64,000 nt of DNA from Prorocentrum cordatum (GCA_963575745.1 CAUYUJ010001336.1:1256176-1320175); one strand, 5' to 3'; shown: positions 1 through 11,800, counted from the first letter of the stretch. Numbers and translations: made by a program. Notes: a model not told the origin generated them from the sequence alone.

Positions 1-282
1 AGAGGTCGTTCGGAAGAAGTTGGCGCGGAAGAAACAGTAGGCTTTCTGTTGAGGCCTGGTGGGGCTACGTAACGGGGGGGAGGGGGGCTGTCTGTGCACA
101 ATCGGAGCCTCTGGAATCCGAGTGTAGCACAAAACACGGACGAAACCCCAAACTCAAGCCTTCTGCGGCATTTTGCGAGCCCGATCGATCTGTGATGGTC
201 CTGGGGCCCGAAAACACCCAGTGTCACAAAATTAGCCTGGCGGAAGACCAGACCATATGCAGCTGTGGGTACCGAAATCGTG
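1..282. other. Unassigned sequence at window edge
   Basis: No coding signal, repeat or RNA gene is recognisable here. A run of G near position 75 is the only notable composition feature. Confidence 0.5.
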
Positions 283-868
283 AGTATCGTCTTCGGTGGA
301 GCTCCCAATGGGGCCACGGACCGTGTGAGGGGGTGCCGAAATGGGGCGGCGCCGCTATGCGAACCCTGCCATTGGGGCCTTCGGTGGAGCTCCCCACGAG
401 GCCACCAAATGTGTGACAGGTGTGCCAACATGGGGCGGCGTCGCCATGCGAACCCTGCCACTGGGGCCTTCGGTGAAGCTCCCTCCGGTACCACGAAACG
501 AGTGAGGGGTATGCCAACATGGGGCGGCGCCGCCATGCGAACCGTGCCTCTGGGGCGGTCGGTAAAGCTCCCTCTGGCGAAACGAGTGAGGGGTATGCCA
601 ACATGGGGCGGCGCCGCCATGCGAACTCTGCCACTGGGGCCTTCGGTGGGGCTCGCTATGGGGCCACGAAACGAGTGAGGTATGCCACCATGGAGCGGCG
701 CCACCATGCGAACCCTGCCATTGGACCCTTCGGTGGAGCTCCCCATGGGGACACGAAACGTGTGAGGGGTGTGCCGACATGGGGCGGCGCTGCCATGCGA
801 ACCCTGCCACTGGGGCCTTCGGTAAAGCTTCCTCTGGGGCCACCCAACCGTGTGAGAGGTGTGCCCAA
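283..868. repeat. Tandem repeat, ~88-bp unit, about 6-7 copies
   Basis: The word ATGCGAACCCTGCCA or a close variant starts at about 357, 445, 535, 619, 706 and 795, giving spacings of 84-90 bp. Each unit carries GGGGCGGCGCC, CCTTCGGTGGAGCTCCC and CACGAAACGAGTGAGG. Units are diverged by substitutions and small indels. Several frames stay open on both strands because the unit lacks stop codons, so the ORFs here are probably not genes. Confidence 0.9.
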
Positions 869-1040
869 ATCGGGGCAAAGGCAAGGATGGGAGCAGGGAG
901 GTGGGGGAGGAGGAGAAAAGGAACGCGGGGCGCTGTCTCTTCAAAACGAGGACCCAACACCACAGGATGGTTCGGAAAAATGCAACGCCTCGATCTGAGG
1001 GAGAGGTCCCAACGAAAAAGGACATCTGGAAGCTCGGTGC

Positions 1041-1223
1041 CGACCCCCGAATGATTTTTGATGACCTCGTAGACTCCCGTAGGTCTAGACCTCTTCACAG
1101 GGACTGCCTTTTCATAGTGAATTGTTGTCTGACGCTCCCAGGGCCTAGACAGGGCCACCCAGGGCCGATGACGATCCAAAACCTTCGGTCGTGTTTTTTT
1201 TCTCATGGGCCGAGAGGGTCAGG
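1041..1223 (+). mobile_element. Diverged copy of the CCCAGACCCC inverted-repeat element (family A)
   Basis: It shows the same order of blocks as the better copy at 1367-1555 (CCCCCGA-ATGATTTTT, the GACC block, TTTTCAT, the GGGCC blocks, then a GTCGTG end) with many substitutions. It is non-coding. Confidence 0.55.
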
Positions 1224-1366
1224 GCTGCAAGCTCCGTGGCGGTGTCTTCTTCGGCGGCGAGCCCAGGGGGAAACTGAGAGGGGCGGGCCTCCTCAGAAGG
1301 CTCAGAAGGCTCAGAAGGCCTCCGTGCCCCTGAGAAGTTTCCTGAGCCTTCCTCGAAGACACAGAG

Positions 1367-1555
1367 CCCAGACCCCCGACGGCATGATTGTTTCATTACG
1401 TCGACCCCTGGAGGTCTCGACCCATTCCCCTGGACCGGTTTTTCATCCTGAAACGTGGTTTGACTGTCCCGAGGGCCGGTAAAGGGCCCCAGAGGCCGAA
1501 AATAGCCAAAAAAACCTCCCGTCATGATTTTTGTCATTGCCCGAAGGGGTCTGGG
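1367..1555 (+). mobile_element. Family A inverted-repeat (MITE-like) element, ~189 bp
   Basis: The element begins CCCAGACCCCCGACG and ends with the inverse of that terminus (CCCGAAGGGGTCTGGG). Inside are CATGATTGTTTCATTACGTC near one end and CCTCCCGTCATGATTTTTG near the other, so the two ends pair. Further copies in this window lie near 6232, 23768, 25686, 32132, 32710, 33153, 35804 and 36430. No protein is encoded, so any mobility would depend on enzymes supplied elsewhere. Confidence 0.8.
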
Positions 1556-1638
1556 AGCTCTTCTCAGAATGCGCGAGCGCTTCCGAGAAGCCCCGCCGCC
1601 TTCCGAGGAAGGCCTGCCGCCATCGGGGATCTTCTGAC

Positions 1639-1775
1639 CCGGGTCAATCCAGACCCGGGTCAGCCAGGTCTTGCAGAATCCTGCAAAATCCTGCCAGACC
1701 CTGCACCCAAACCCGGGTCAATGCGACCCTGGCGCTGCAGGATCCTGCAAGATCTGGCGCTCTGGCTGACCCCCG
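1639..1775. repeat. Foldback (inverted-repeat) sequence
   Basis: The left arm contains GGGTCAGCCAGGTCTTGCAG. The right arm, read on the other strand, contains GGGTCAGCCAGAGCGCCAGA followed by TCTTGCAGGATCCTGCA. Small MITE-like element of unknown family. Confidence 0.55.
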
Positions 1776-1942
1776 TCTGCACTGACCCCCGTCTCGAGGC
1801 TCCCGACGCCACTCTCGCGCCCCCACCCCGGGCTCGCCGTCGATTCTCTCCCCGCGCTCCAGCCGTGCTGCAGCTGGCAGGCGCGGGGGGCCCCACGGCG
1901 CCGACGCCCACGAGCACCGCGACCTGCTCCCGGCACGCTGCA

Positions 1943-2256
1943 AGAGGGGGAGGAGGGGAAGGAGGAGGAGGGGGAGGAGGGGCGGGAGGGGGAGGAGGAG
2001 GCGGGAGGAGGAGGAGGAGGAGGAGGAGGAGGAGAGGAGGAGGAGGAGGAGGAGGAGGAGGAGGAGGGGAAGGAGTTTCTGAGCTGCCGTGTCTGGGGGT
2101 GTCTTCGCCACGTCGGCGTCGTCGTCCTCCTCCTCCTCCTGCTCCCCCTCCTCCCCTCCTCCTCCTCCTCCTCCTGCTCCCCCTCCCTCCTCCTCGTCCT
2201 CCTCCTCCTCCTCCTCCTCCTCCTCCTCCTCCTCCTCCTCCTCCCCCCCTCTTCCT
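1943..2256. repeat. (GGA)n followed by (TCC)n, a mirrored triplet tract
   Basis: About 130 bp of GGA-rich repeat on the + strand is followed, after roughly 45 bp, by about 135 bp of TCC-rich repeat. The two can pair as a long imperfect hairpin. The overlapping poly-Gly, poly-Pro, poly-Ser and poly-Leu ORFs are repeat translations. Confidence 0.85.
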
Positions 2257-2523
2257 TTTTCACATTATCCTTTTCCTGCTCCTCCTCGTCTGTTCACCTC
2301 CTCCTCGACTCTCGTTCTCACCCCTCCTCTCCTGCTCGTTTCTACCCATCCTTCTCTTCCTCTTTCTTCTCCACTGCACGATGGGGGATGAGGGGGGAGT
2401 AGCAAGAGGGGGAGGAGAGATTCAGGCGATCGCAAACATGGATTAAGGGGGAGTGTATTAGTGACGGGTCCCGTCTCCATGGGACATCGCGGATTTCCGC
2501 AGCCGACCGAGGCGGCACCGGCA

Positions 2524-2563
2524 GATCCATGGATTTGGCGACCGCGGGCCAAATCCATGGATC
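2524..2563. repeat. Perfect short inverted repeat
   Basis: GATCCATGGATTTGG at 2524-2538 is matched by CCAAATCCATGGATC at 2549-2563, with a 10-bp loop. Function unknown. Confidence 0.8.
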
Positions 2564-2727
2564 ACCAATCCATGTTTGCGCGTCGCCGAGAGATGCGGAA
2601 AGCGCAGGAAAGGGATAGAGAGGAAGACCGTTGTGTAAAACCAGCTCAAGCGTCAACATGTTTCGGTGCTGGCCCTTCGGCTCGCGCGCATGCCATTCTC
2701 ATCACGAGCCAAGTAGCAAGAGTGAAG

Positions 2728-2885
2728 GGGCCCAGGGACACACGAATTTAATACACAAATCCCAGGATTCTCCATATGCCATATGCTCATCATCTTGGAG
2801 GTTTCGTCTTCCCCACACTTCCCATAGTTTGCCATCTTTTCCTGGGAGTCTACTAGTAATAGTGTCTGTGTGTTTGTGTCCCTCC
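2728..2885 (+). repeat. AT-rich dispersed repeat (family C), copy 1
   Basis: Starts near GAAGGGGCCCAGGGACACAC, continues through CATAT-rich and GTCTTCCCC blocks, and ends near GTGTCTGTGTGTTTGTG. The same block order recurs in direct orientation at 4931 and 6687. Non-coding. Confidence 0.75.
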
Positions 2886-3212
2886 TGACATGCGCATCAC
2901 GAGCCAAAAAAAACAAAAGATCGACCCGATCCAGGGCGATCACTTCTCTGATGCAACCGGAATGTGTCCCTCCTCTTCTCTGCATCCCTCTTCCTGGCCA
3001 TCGTCCCCCCCCTCCTCGCTTCAAAACCTACCAACACCTCCTGCCTGCTCATCCTCCTCGTCCTTCTCCTCCACCCCGCCGTAGACATTCCCGCGCGTCT
3101 CGCGGGTGGTCAGCTTGGGGTAAGCGCGCCCGGGGCCGCCTTGACTACGACATGGCGCCCTGCTGTTGGTTTTATCGCGGGCAGCCGCGGGCGCCTCAGC
3201 GCCTGCGGCGAC

Positions 3213-3435
3213 CTGGTTCGTCCTCCTCCTCCTTCTCCTTCTCCCCCTCCTCCATCCCTTCTCCCCCTGTGTCTCCCCGTCGTCCTGGAATCGTGTGACA
3301 GCCAAGTGGAGACCTCCTTGTGACTCCTCCTTCTCCTCCTCCTCCTCCTCCTCCTCCTCCTCCTCCTCCTAATTCTCCTTCTCCTCCTCCTCAGCCTCCT
3401 CCGCCTCCTCATCCTCCTCCACCTCCTTCTCCTCA
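3213..3435. repeat. (TCC)n-rich tract
   Basis: Imperfect TCC/CTC triplet repeat, purest at about 3325-3375. Confidence 0.85.
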
Positions 3436-4259
3436 TCATCCCCTTTCTCATCCCCCTTCCATAGCTTTCTCTCGTAGATGCCACTTCCCTGTCACATCCC
3501 CAGACGTGTTGGTAGGGCGGGCTGGGCGTTATGCCTGAGACTTCCTCATCGTTTGATATTGAGAAGCTTGAACTGTCCAAAAGTCTCAAGGATGGAGGCG
3601 GGTCCTTTTCAACATGTGGCTCTCGCAAAGCTCCGCGCAAAGCCGTCTTCTAAGCTTGCAGCAGCTTCAAATATGGACGGCAGTGCTTATCATAGTGCTG
3701 CTCTCGCCTTAGTTCTGCGCGCCTTCGTCGTAACAATTTGCAACTGTTTGAAGGATTCGTGAGGTTGACGTCCCAGGAATGGGGTTCTGGCGCGCGTCAA
3801 GAATAGGTCCAGACGCAATCGCCACGTTTTTGACATCCCAGGTATGGTGTTCTGGCACGAATTAGGAGTGTCAGGGCGCAGAGGTCACATTTGTGTTTTG
3901 GCACGGTGTTGTCTTTCGGCGGGACACTTCACCAATGAGAATGGACCCTTGCAGCGACCTATTAAGAGGGAGCTTGGACGGAGGGTTTATTGCAACGTCG
4001 TGGATGCGTCTTGGGTTTGCACTGTTCCTCCTCTTTATCCCCGTCTTCCCCGTCCCTCTCTCCTCCGCTCACCTCCTCCTCCTCTTTCCCCCGGCGCAGC
4101 GGAACCATGAAGACTGCCATCACGACGGCGTTCTTCACCATCGCCTCGGGGAAGCGGCAGCAACCAAGGGCAGGGCTCAGCGCGATTCGCTCGGGAGCCA
4201 AGGGCGTGGGCGGGACGACCAGGAGACGGGCCTGTCTTCCCCCAAACAATCGATCTTTT

Positions 4260-4453
4260 CCTCCTCCCCTCCTCGTCCTCTCCTCCTTCGCCCCCTCCTC
4301 CTATTCCTCCTCCTCATCCTCCTGTTTCTCCTCCCCCTCCTCCTCCTCCTCCGCCTTTTTCGTCCTCCTCCTCCGCCTCCTCCTCCCCCTCCTCCTCCTC
4401 CTCCTCCTCCTCCTCCTCCTCCTTTTTTCTCCTCCTCCTCCTCCTCCTCCTCG
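4260..4453. repeat. (TCC)n-rich tract
   Basis: Imperfect TCC repeat. The ORFs through it translate to Ser/Leu/Pro or Gly/Arg/Glu runs and are not considered genes. Confidence 0.85.
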
Positions 4454-4930
4454 ACCAGACCTGGCGCAAACATGGGCCTGTCTGCGCGCCACCGGCCACT
4501 CGCGCCACCGCGTGGCCGAGAGGGGGGCCGCAAGGCGGGCGGCGCCGCCAGTGCCATCAGCTGGCACGCAGAAGCGTGGAGGAATACCTCCACCCGACGC
4601 GGTCTCAAGATCGACCAAGGCGGCCGGCCTCCTCCCCCGCAAGACCGAGGGCCACGCGCACTGGCACCAGGATACGGCGTGCGTGAGGAGTGCGCAGTGG
4701 CAGAAGAGGGGAAGCTCGGGCGATCGAGGCGCGGTGGGAAGTCCTCTCGACGATCTGAGAGACGTAAGACTCGGGTGCGGGGGACTCGGGCTGGCTTGGC
4801 GCGGCCGTCCAGAAGATGACGAGGCCCAGCCTGGAACTCGACGCGAGCTCCCGCCGCAGACATCCCACGACGACTGCGCCGTCAAAGCTCGGGACGGGCC
4901 CGTCGACGAGCGTCGGCGAAGCCGAGGTCC

Positions 4931-5099
4931 GGCTAATCTGAAGGGGCCCCAGGACACACAAATAAATACACACAAATAAAAATATTCCCCATATTTTCAT
5001 ATATTTTCTGGGTTTTTGTCTTCCAACCCACTTCCCATATTTTCCTATATTTTCCTGGAAACCGACGATTAATTGTGTCTGTGTGTTTTTTCCCCTCCT
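4931..5099 (+). repeat. AT-rich dispersed repeat (family C), copy 2
   Basis: Begins AAGGGGCCCCAGGACACAC and ends TGTGTCTGTGTGTTTTTTCC, with a TTTTCATATATTTTCTGGG core. It is AT-rich within a GC-rich setting. Confidence 0.75.
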
Positions 5100-5922
5100 G
5101 ATAATCCGAGTCCTGCGCTCCCCGAGGCGACCGCACCGAAACGGCTGGCAGAAGCTGCGACGCCCCGCCGCTCGCCCCCCCCCCCCCCTCGCCCCGCGGC
5201 CGTGCGGCTCTCCGCGGCTCCGCCCGCGGGCGGCCGCTGCCCTGCGGCTCTCCACGGGGGCGCACCTTCTCCGGCTCGCCCCGGAGCCGGCCGCTCTGGA
5301 AGAGGGCGCCCCGCAGTCCACCCGTGTCACAAGGACGCGCGATAGGAGGATGCAGGTAACAGGGGATATGTCGACCCCTATCCCAGGATTCGTGGGGTTT
5401 CCGAGTGGACCTGGGGCCCAACCCTGGGATATACAATGGGGGGGGTCCATCCTCGATAGGGGTGCGTCCGAATCGCCCCCTTGGGATGTATCCCAGGGTT
5501 CTCCAAGTTTTTTGAGCGGCCAGACTCTTCGGGCGAAACTCGGGGACTGGGGGAGAAACACCGCCCGCGAGCAGGGGCCTCTGGGAAGGCCGTGCCGACA
5601 CTCTACGAGCGGGGCGCAGCCATCGAAAGCGGCCACGGACGGGCCGAAGGGGAAGGATGCATGGGGTGACCTTGGAAAGTGGCTCATCCTCACTATGCCG
5701 GTTGACGGTAGAGGAAGTGCCCCAAGCCTCGTGCAGGGAGCATCTGGCCGGCCAGCGGCCGAGGCTTTGGCGAACACGCGCGCACCGTGATGAGCCTGAG
5801 GTCGCCGGGCAAGCGCCCTCGGACGGAAGCTTTTGGCAGAGACCTTGAGGCCCCCGAGCCCACCAACTGCACATGTGCACCATGTGCGCCATGTCCGCAC
5901 GCGCAAGAGCTCTGGGCGTAGG
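5100..5922. other. Intergenic, no gene recognised
   Basis: GC-rich sequence with a C-run near 5177. Short inverted repeats occur around 5428-5505, where AACCCTGGGATATACA faces TGTATCCCAGGGTT. Long ORFs on both strands lack recognisable domains and look like chance openings in GC-rich DNA. Confidence 0.45.
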
Positions 5923-6071
5923 TTGGGCGTGTCCCCCTACAGGCGGATTTTGGGCGGAAGACAAGATACGAAAAAATGCGCCCAAATAGCCAAAAAGTAA
6001 CCAAACATTCATCCCGTGACTATTTGTTGACCATTTTCGATTGTTTCCTCCTGTAGAGGGACAGGCCCGAC
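5923..6071. mobile_element. Small inverted-repeat element (family D), copy 1
   Basis: The left end reads TGGGCGTGTCCCCCTACAGG. The right end, inverted, reads CGGGCCTGTCCCTCTACAGG. The interior is AT-rich and non-coding. A second copy with the same ends lies at 26327-26473, about 20 kb away. Confidence 0.75.
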
Positions 6072-6231
6072 TAAACTCTGGGCGTGAAAGGGGGAAGACA
6101 AGGGGTACACGGTGAGGGTGGGCGGTCGGTCTCGCCCTCCTCTGTGACTGACAGGCACATGCTCACAATCATAATCAGCAAGCCTAGATCTCACTATCGC
6201 CACCTTCCGCCTTCTCCTCCTCCTCCTCCTC

Positions 6232-6416
6232 CCCAGACCCCTTCTGGTAATGAAAAATCGTGACGGGAGGCTTTATGCAATTTTCGGCCTCTGGGGGCCC
6301 TTGGCTGCCCTCGGAACCGTCAAAAAACAACTCTGGATGAAAAACCGGTCCCAGGGAATGGGTCGAGACATCCAGGGGTCGACGTCATTAAAAAATCATG
6401 AAGTCGGGGGTTTGGG
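6232..6416 (-). mobile_element. Family A inverted-repeat element
   Basis: Starts CCCAGACCCCTTCTGGTAAT and ends AAGTCGGGGGTTTGGG, in reverse orientation to the copy at 1367. A (TCC)n tract follows directly at 6418-6496. Confidence 0.8.
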
Positions 6417-6417
6417 T

Positions 6418-6496
6418 CCTCCTCCTGCTCCTCCCCCTCCTCCTCCTCCTCCTCCTCCTCCTCCTCCTCCTCCTCCTCCTCCTCCTCCCCCTCCTA
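6418..6496. repeat. (TCC)n tract abutting a family A element
   Basis: Nearly pure CTC/TCC repeat directly adjoining the end of the preceding element. A similar pairing of a family A end with a TCC tract occurs at 32882/32886. Confidence 0.85.
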
Positions 6497-6686
6497 TCAT
6501 CCACCCGCGAACGCTTTGGAAACGCTGACTGCGCACCACGTGCGAGCGCAGCCACCCACCTTTCCAGTCAGATGGCAAGTCTGCACCACGTCGCTGCATT
6601 CTGCGAGTGGCGCGAGGAGCCGCGAGGAGGACAGTGGCGCGAAAAGGTGGTTGCGGGTTCTGGGAGCCCTCGATCCCAACAGGTTT

Positions 6687-6874
6687 GAAGGGGCCCAGGG
6701 ACATACAAATAAATGCACACACACACACACACATCCAAGAATGTCACATATTTTCAAATACTTTGTGGGTTTTCGTCTTCCCCCCCAACTCCCCACATTC
6801 TCCCATATTTCCAAGGGAATCGACGATTAGTGGTGTCTGTCTGTGTGTGTGTGTGTGTTTGCCCCCCTGCAGGT
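6687..6874 (+). repeat. AT-rich dispersed repeat (family C), copy 3
   Basis: Begins GAAGGGGCCCAGGGACATAC, has (CA)n and (GT)n runs near its two ends, and ends at the TGTGTTTGCCCCCC block. Same order as the copies at 2728 and 4931. Confidence 0.75.
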
Positions 6875-7219
6875 TGTCATCTCTTGGGGCTTCCGCCGGC
6901 GGATCCGCCCCCGCTCTGCTTCCGCCGCCATCCGCTGGCCTTCCGCCGAGGACGAGGCAGGAGAGCCCAAGATCGAATTGATAAGTCGGATCGGCGATCG
7001 AAATGAGTAGGGTCGGCGGAATTCGGCAGCCGAGTTGGGAGACATCGAATCGGCGGAAATCGGCAAACCAATCGGCCTCCATTGAGATAAGGGAATTCGA
7101 GCCGGAATCCCACGTCGAATCGAATCGGAATTGGGATCCATCGGAATCGAATCGCCTCGAGTAACGAGCCCTGGAAAGAGGTGCCAACTTCTGGAGCCCT
7201 CGAAGGCGAGGCCCTCTCC

Positions 7220-7370
7220 GGAACAAACGACGGTATAAACAGAACGTCTCGGGCATCCGCCAGGATCTCTTGGATCGGCGCTGGACCCCGCCCCCCGTCC
7301 CTGGCGCGCCCGACGCCTGTCGGAGAACTCCGCGCGGACCTCTGAGAAGCTATGTTTATGATGCTGTTCG
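7220..7370. mobile_element. Introner-like inverted-repeat element, intergenic copy
   Basis: Ends carry GGAACAAAC...TATAAACAGAAC and, at the other side, AGCTATGTTTATGATGCTG. Between them are TCTTGGATC, CCCTGGCGCGCC and AACTCCGCGCGGA. The same words in the same order occur in the foldback that forms intron 2 of gene 1 (30419-30607). It is either an intergenic copy or lies in an unrecognised intron. Confidence 0.6.
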
Positions 7371-7697
7371 CTCCTCGATTGTACAGTCAAGACGTGTAGG
7401 AGGGACGGGTGGCAAGGACGCAGGACCCTTGGAGGCCGAAGACGGGAGTTTCTGGGCGGCGAGCAACCAGTCAAAACGGCACAGGACGGGCCGCAGAGGC
7501 AAGAACACAAGAGCACCCTAGCTGAAGGCGCGCGTCCGTACCAGGCGCGTTGGCTGCACGGGGCGAAGGGAGAATCGGCACCAACCCCGCCACCGCAGGG
7601 AGCAGTGGAGGGCCCTTTCGTGGCGGCGGGGTGCCGCTGGTGGTGCTGGCGCCGCCTCGCGCTTTTGCGGCGGAAAAGGCCCGGGCTCGCGTTAACA

Positions 7698-7830
7698 TGC
7701 GAGGCCTGGAGCGTCTCGACCTCGAGGCCTCGAGTTCACATATGAGGCCTCGACTTAACACACGAGGCCTCGAGTTAACATGCGAGGCCTCGCGCTCGTG
7801 CTGCGGAGAGGGCCCGGGCCTCGAGGCAAC
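7698..7830. repeat. Minisatellite built on GAGGCCTCGAGTTAACATGC
   Basis: Four to five imperfect ~25-30 bp units contain CGAGGCCTCG with AGTTAACATG or a variant. Non-coding, between the GGA tract and LINE-1. Confidence 0.7.
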
Positions 7831-7972
7831 CCACGAAGCCTGGAGCGCCTCAACCTCGCGAGCCCGACGCGCGGGCGATCTCGGGCAGCCGGGGGCCAGG
7901 GCAGCGCCCCCGCCCCCGCATTCCCCCCCCCACCCATCCGCGTAGGCCAGGAGCGGCCTCGGACGAGCTAGA

Positions 7973-8588
7973 GGAGGAGGAGAAGGAGGAGGAGGAGGAA
8001 GAGGAGGAGGAGGAGGAACACGAGGAGGAGGAGGAGCAGGAGGAGAAGGAGGAGGAGGAGGAGGATGAGGATGAGGATGAGGACGAGGAGGGGGGGCGGA
8101 GGTGGAGGACGAGGAGGGGGAGGAGAGGAAGGAGGAGGAGGAGAGGAGGAGGAAGCGGGACGAGGAGGAGGGGGAGGGAGAGGACGAGGGGAAAAAAAGG
8201 AGGAGGGAGGAGGAGGAGGAGGAGGAGAAGGAAAGGGGGGAGGAGGAGAACGGGGGAAGGGGGGACGAGGAGGAGAGGAGGAGGAAGGAGGAGGAGGAGG
8301 AGGAGGACGTGGGAGGACGAGGAAAAGGAGGAGGGGGAGGAGAAAGAGGAAGAGGACGAAAAGGACGAGAAGGAGGACGAGACGAGGAGGACGAGGAGGA
8401 GGAGGAGGAGGAGGAGGAGGAGGAAAGAGGAGGAGGAGGAGGAGGAGGAGGAGGAGGAGGAGGAGGAGGAGGAGGAGGAGGAGGAGGAGAGGGAGGAGGA
8501 AGGGGAGGAGGAAGGGGAGGAGGAAGAATAACAGGTTGGGGGAGGCGGGAGAGCAGGTGGAGGAGGAGGAGGAGGAGGAGGAGAAAGA
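7973..8588. repeat. Long (GGA)n-rich tract
   Basis: About 600 bp of GGA repeat with interspersed GAC, GGG and AAG variants. It lies on the 3' side of LINE-1 (which reads on the minus strand) and may mark its target site or 3' tail. Overlapping ORFs are repeat translations. Confidence 0.9.
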
Positions 8589-8829
8589 AGCGCGCGGACC
8601 GCACGCCACCAGCAAGAGGCAAGCCTCGAGCTGGTGGTCCGGTACAATCAGCGCCCAGCACACACAAGGGCGTGGGCCGAGCGGGAGGGCCGCCCCGCCA
8701 GCCAGGCCACGTCGCACGCCAGCCTCCCCAGCGCCGAGAACACCAGGAAGAGGCACACGTATGCGGCGGGGGAGGGGGAGACGACGGGCGACAGACTACA
8801 AGGGCGGCCCAAGAAAAAACCAAACGAGT

Positions 8830-11800
8830 TTAGTCAGACCCTGAGCTCGCTCCATCGGGAGCGGGTTCGGGCACACTGGCCGCTTCCAGCAGCCTCGAAG
8901 ATAAAGCACGGCGGAGCTCCGCGCGGTCATCATCGCGCTCGGCGGCCCCAGCAATCTTCACACCCGTTCTGGGGTGACACCCACGCTCCAGCCGTCTAAT
9001 CGACATTCTCTGGTTGGCAGCGGTGCTCGGGACTTTGGACCTCCCTTTGCATTGCTGCGTGAGGTTTCGCAGCGAGCCAAGGGAGCCGTGAGCCCCACAC
9101 AACTTGCAACAGTACACATGCAGGTGACGAAAAACGTCGTGCCCCAGGTCCCGAAACACAGAAAACTCGTCCGACGGCTCGGGCTCAGCCACAGGAGTCG
9201 GGGGACCTTGGACTCCATCAATGCACACGCGCTGAGCTTCGTCAGCGGCAGCCAGAGCAACCCTCACCGCTTCCAGCTGCACGGGCCTAAAAGCCGCCCC
9301 AAACTCACGAAACCACTGGTCGCACACGTGTCGCTGGATCGAAGAAGGAGAACATTCACGATAGTCTCTGCTCGTGAGCAGGCTCTTAAGCGACTCCAGA
9401 GTGCGAGCAACACGGCCACAGCTCCTGCATTTATAGGTGCTGGTGGTCTCGCAGCGAAATAACACATGGCTAGTGACCGTGACCTTAGGAGGGGCAGGGG
9501 CTCTCAAGAGGCGGAGGGGACGATCAGGGTCAACTTGTGTCCATGTGCCAGACTCAAGCAAACGTTGAGCAGCCCATGCAATGAACCGCACCGTGGACTT
9601 GTGATATTTTAATTCACCTGACACCGCCGCACAAAAACCTTCAGCCAGCGTGTGAGAGCTAGCCCCTAGTTTGGCGAAAAAATCAGCCCACAGGTTCCCA
9701 GCCCAACTTTTGATACACAGCCCACGCTCCAACACGTCATCAAAACTCAGATGGGCTGGGAACCAAGAGAACTGGGGGTGATTAGACTTGAGGTCAAATA
9801 TGGACCTCCAGATCGAGGCATGCTTGGACATGCCTTGGGAAAGATGCAGGCTCCAAGAGTTGCCTTCACGCACAACCGCCTGGAGGTCCGAAACAATACT
9901 CTGATGCTGCGGGTGAAAAGCCAGACCCTGCCGCGCAGCCCAACGTTCAGCACGACCTATGGTCTGACGCTCACCTGGGAGCGCTCCATATACGGCCCTC
10001 AGGGGAAGCAGACAATCAAATAACTGCACCACGCTCCAACCAGCTCTGGAGACCTCTGGGACCCCAGAGTGAAAGCAACTACCGTCAGTGAAAGACTGAG
10101 GGCCCCAGGGCCCAGAGCCGTCCCCGAACTCAAATATAGGTGGGTTGGCAAGCGGAGCGGGAATATTAGTGGGCAAAGGAGGGATGCCATAAGTTAAATA
10201 ATTAGAGTGTACATCGGGCTCCCCAGTTATAGAGGCCCGAGACTCGATCAACACGCGCCTATGCTTAGCCAGGGCCTCAGGAACCTCGTCACCCAAAGCA
10301 TCAACCCCGTCGTCGGTGATGAACTTAGAACAGGCATACCACACATGTCCGTACGTACCTTGAGGAGCGGAGCAGGCGAGGCACACGGGTGGTACATCAT
10401 ATTGTAGAGCAGAAAGTGCAGCAGGTAGCGGAACCACATTCCCCCAGACGGCCGCCAGGGCCCCAATAGCCCGCTGGTCTTTTACAGCACGTATACCATT
10501 ACGTAGCGCACGAAACCAAGGCTCCCCTTCTGGAGGGTCAGTGTTATAGAGGTGCTGCTGCAACCGACGTATCTGCCACCGCTGCACACCTTCGATAATC
10601 GCAATACGCACATCACTAGGACACATCACCAGCAGCGAAATATCTGTACCAAGATCGCTGCGAAGAGTGTGGGCATTGACCATCGTCCAGCCTATGCGAA
10701 GCAGGCTGAGCCACACCGCCGACAGCGGACCTCGAGCCTGCTGCCAGGTAGGGTTGTCGGACATGATGTCTCTCAAACAGGTCCAAGCACGTTGAAGTCT
10801 CGACAACTGAACCCTTCCGTCCCAGACGAACGTGGCGAACTTGACACACACACAGGTAGTGGAGTCGTAGATCGGGTCGTATTGCGGATCGGCCTGCGTC
10901 AGCAGATACGAAGTAATGCCACCGTGCTGCTTGGCCCCTGCGATCGTAGCCGCAAGCTGCCTCAAATACTTCAGCGCAGTGTCTGAGATGCCCGACACGG
11001 AGCCACCGTGTCCAGCTGCTGGGAGAGCTCCAGTCCTCCAAAGTCGGGTTGCACGCTTGCCAGTTGCATGTTTCAGCGCAACGAACTTGTCACGACGACG
11101 TTTGAGAGCAAGTAACCTTTTCTTCTCCTGCGTGCGAACAACCCGACCAGCAGCTAATTCATGCCCGAGATTTCTCATCCATTTACGAACAGGCAGATGC
11201 AGCCGAATAGCCATCTTCGAGAACACCTTCCGAGCCACTTTGTTCCCAGCTATGAGCCCCGACTTTTTGACATGGGAGTGGAGCCCGAGGACCTTGGCAT
11301 CTTCGGTGAACACTTTCACAGCACGCTCCAGGAAACGCACGTCACGAGGATCCGAAGTGACGAGCTGAATCGAGATGTCGTCGACTAGGGCTCTCGGTGT
11401 TATACAGGGCGAAATGTCATTGAGCCTACGCACAGCACGCAGCGTGAGAAGGAAAAGCATGCCTGTCGCATGATTGCACCCAGCAAGGATGCCTTGATGC
11501 GAGCAGAACTGCACCGACAGGCTGCCGAAAGCTCGAAGACGTCGTGGCTGCCTGCACAGATCCACCAACATCCAAGCTAGCCGCATTGGAAAGTGCAACG
11601 CTTCAGCTTCTTTCAACAGCTGCTCCGAGTGAACCATCTCGAAGCATTTGATCATGTCTAAGAGGACAGAAATTGAAATATCACCGACTAGCGCCGCCAT
11701 CTCGGCAGCAATGTTGTGAGCAAAAGCACTGTCTGAGGAGCTGTGCCCCCGACGAGTCCCCCAAACAGCGTGGCAGTCATTGCGCTCTTGCCAGTCAAAG

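Noticed and set aside
8065-8844. Long + strand ORFs over the GGA tract (poly-Arg/Gly/Glu)
   Set aside because: They are translations of a triplet repeat in several frames, with no unique sequence or domain.
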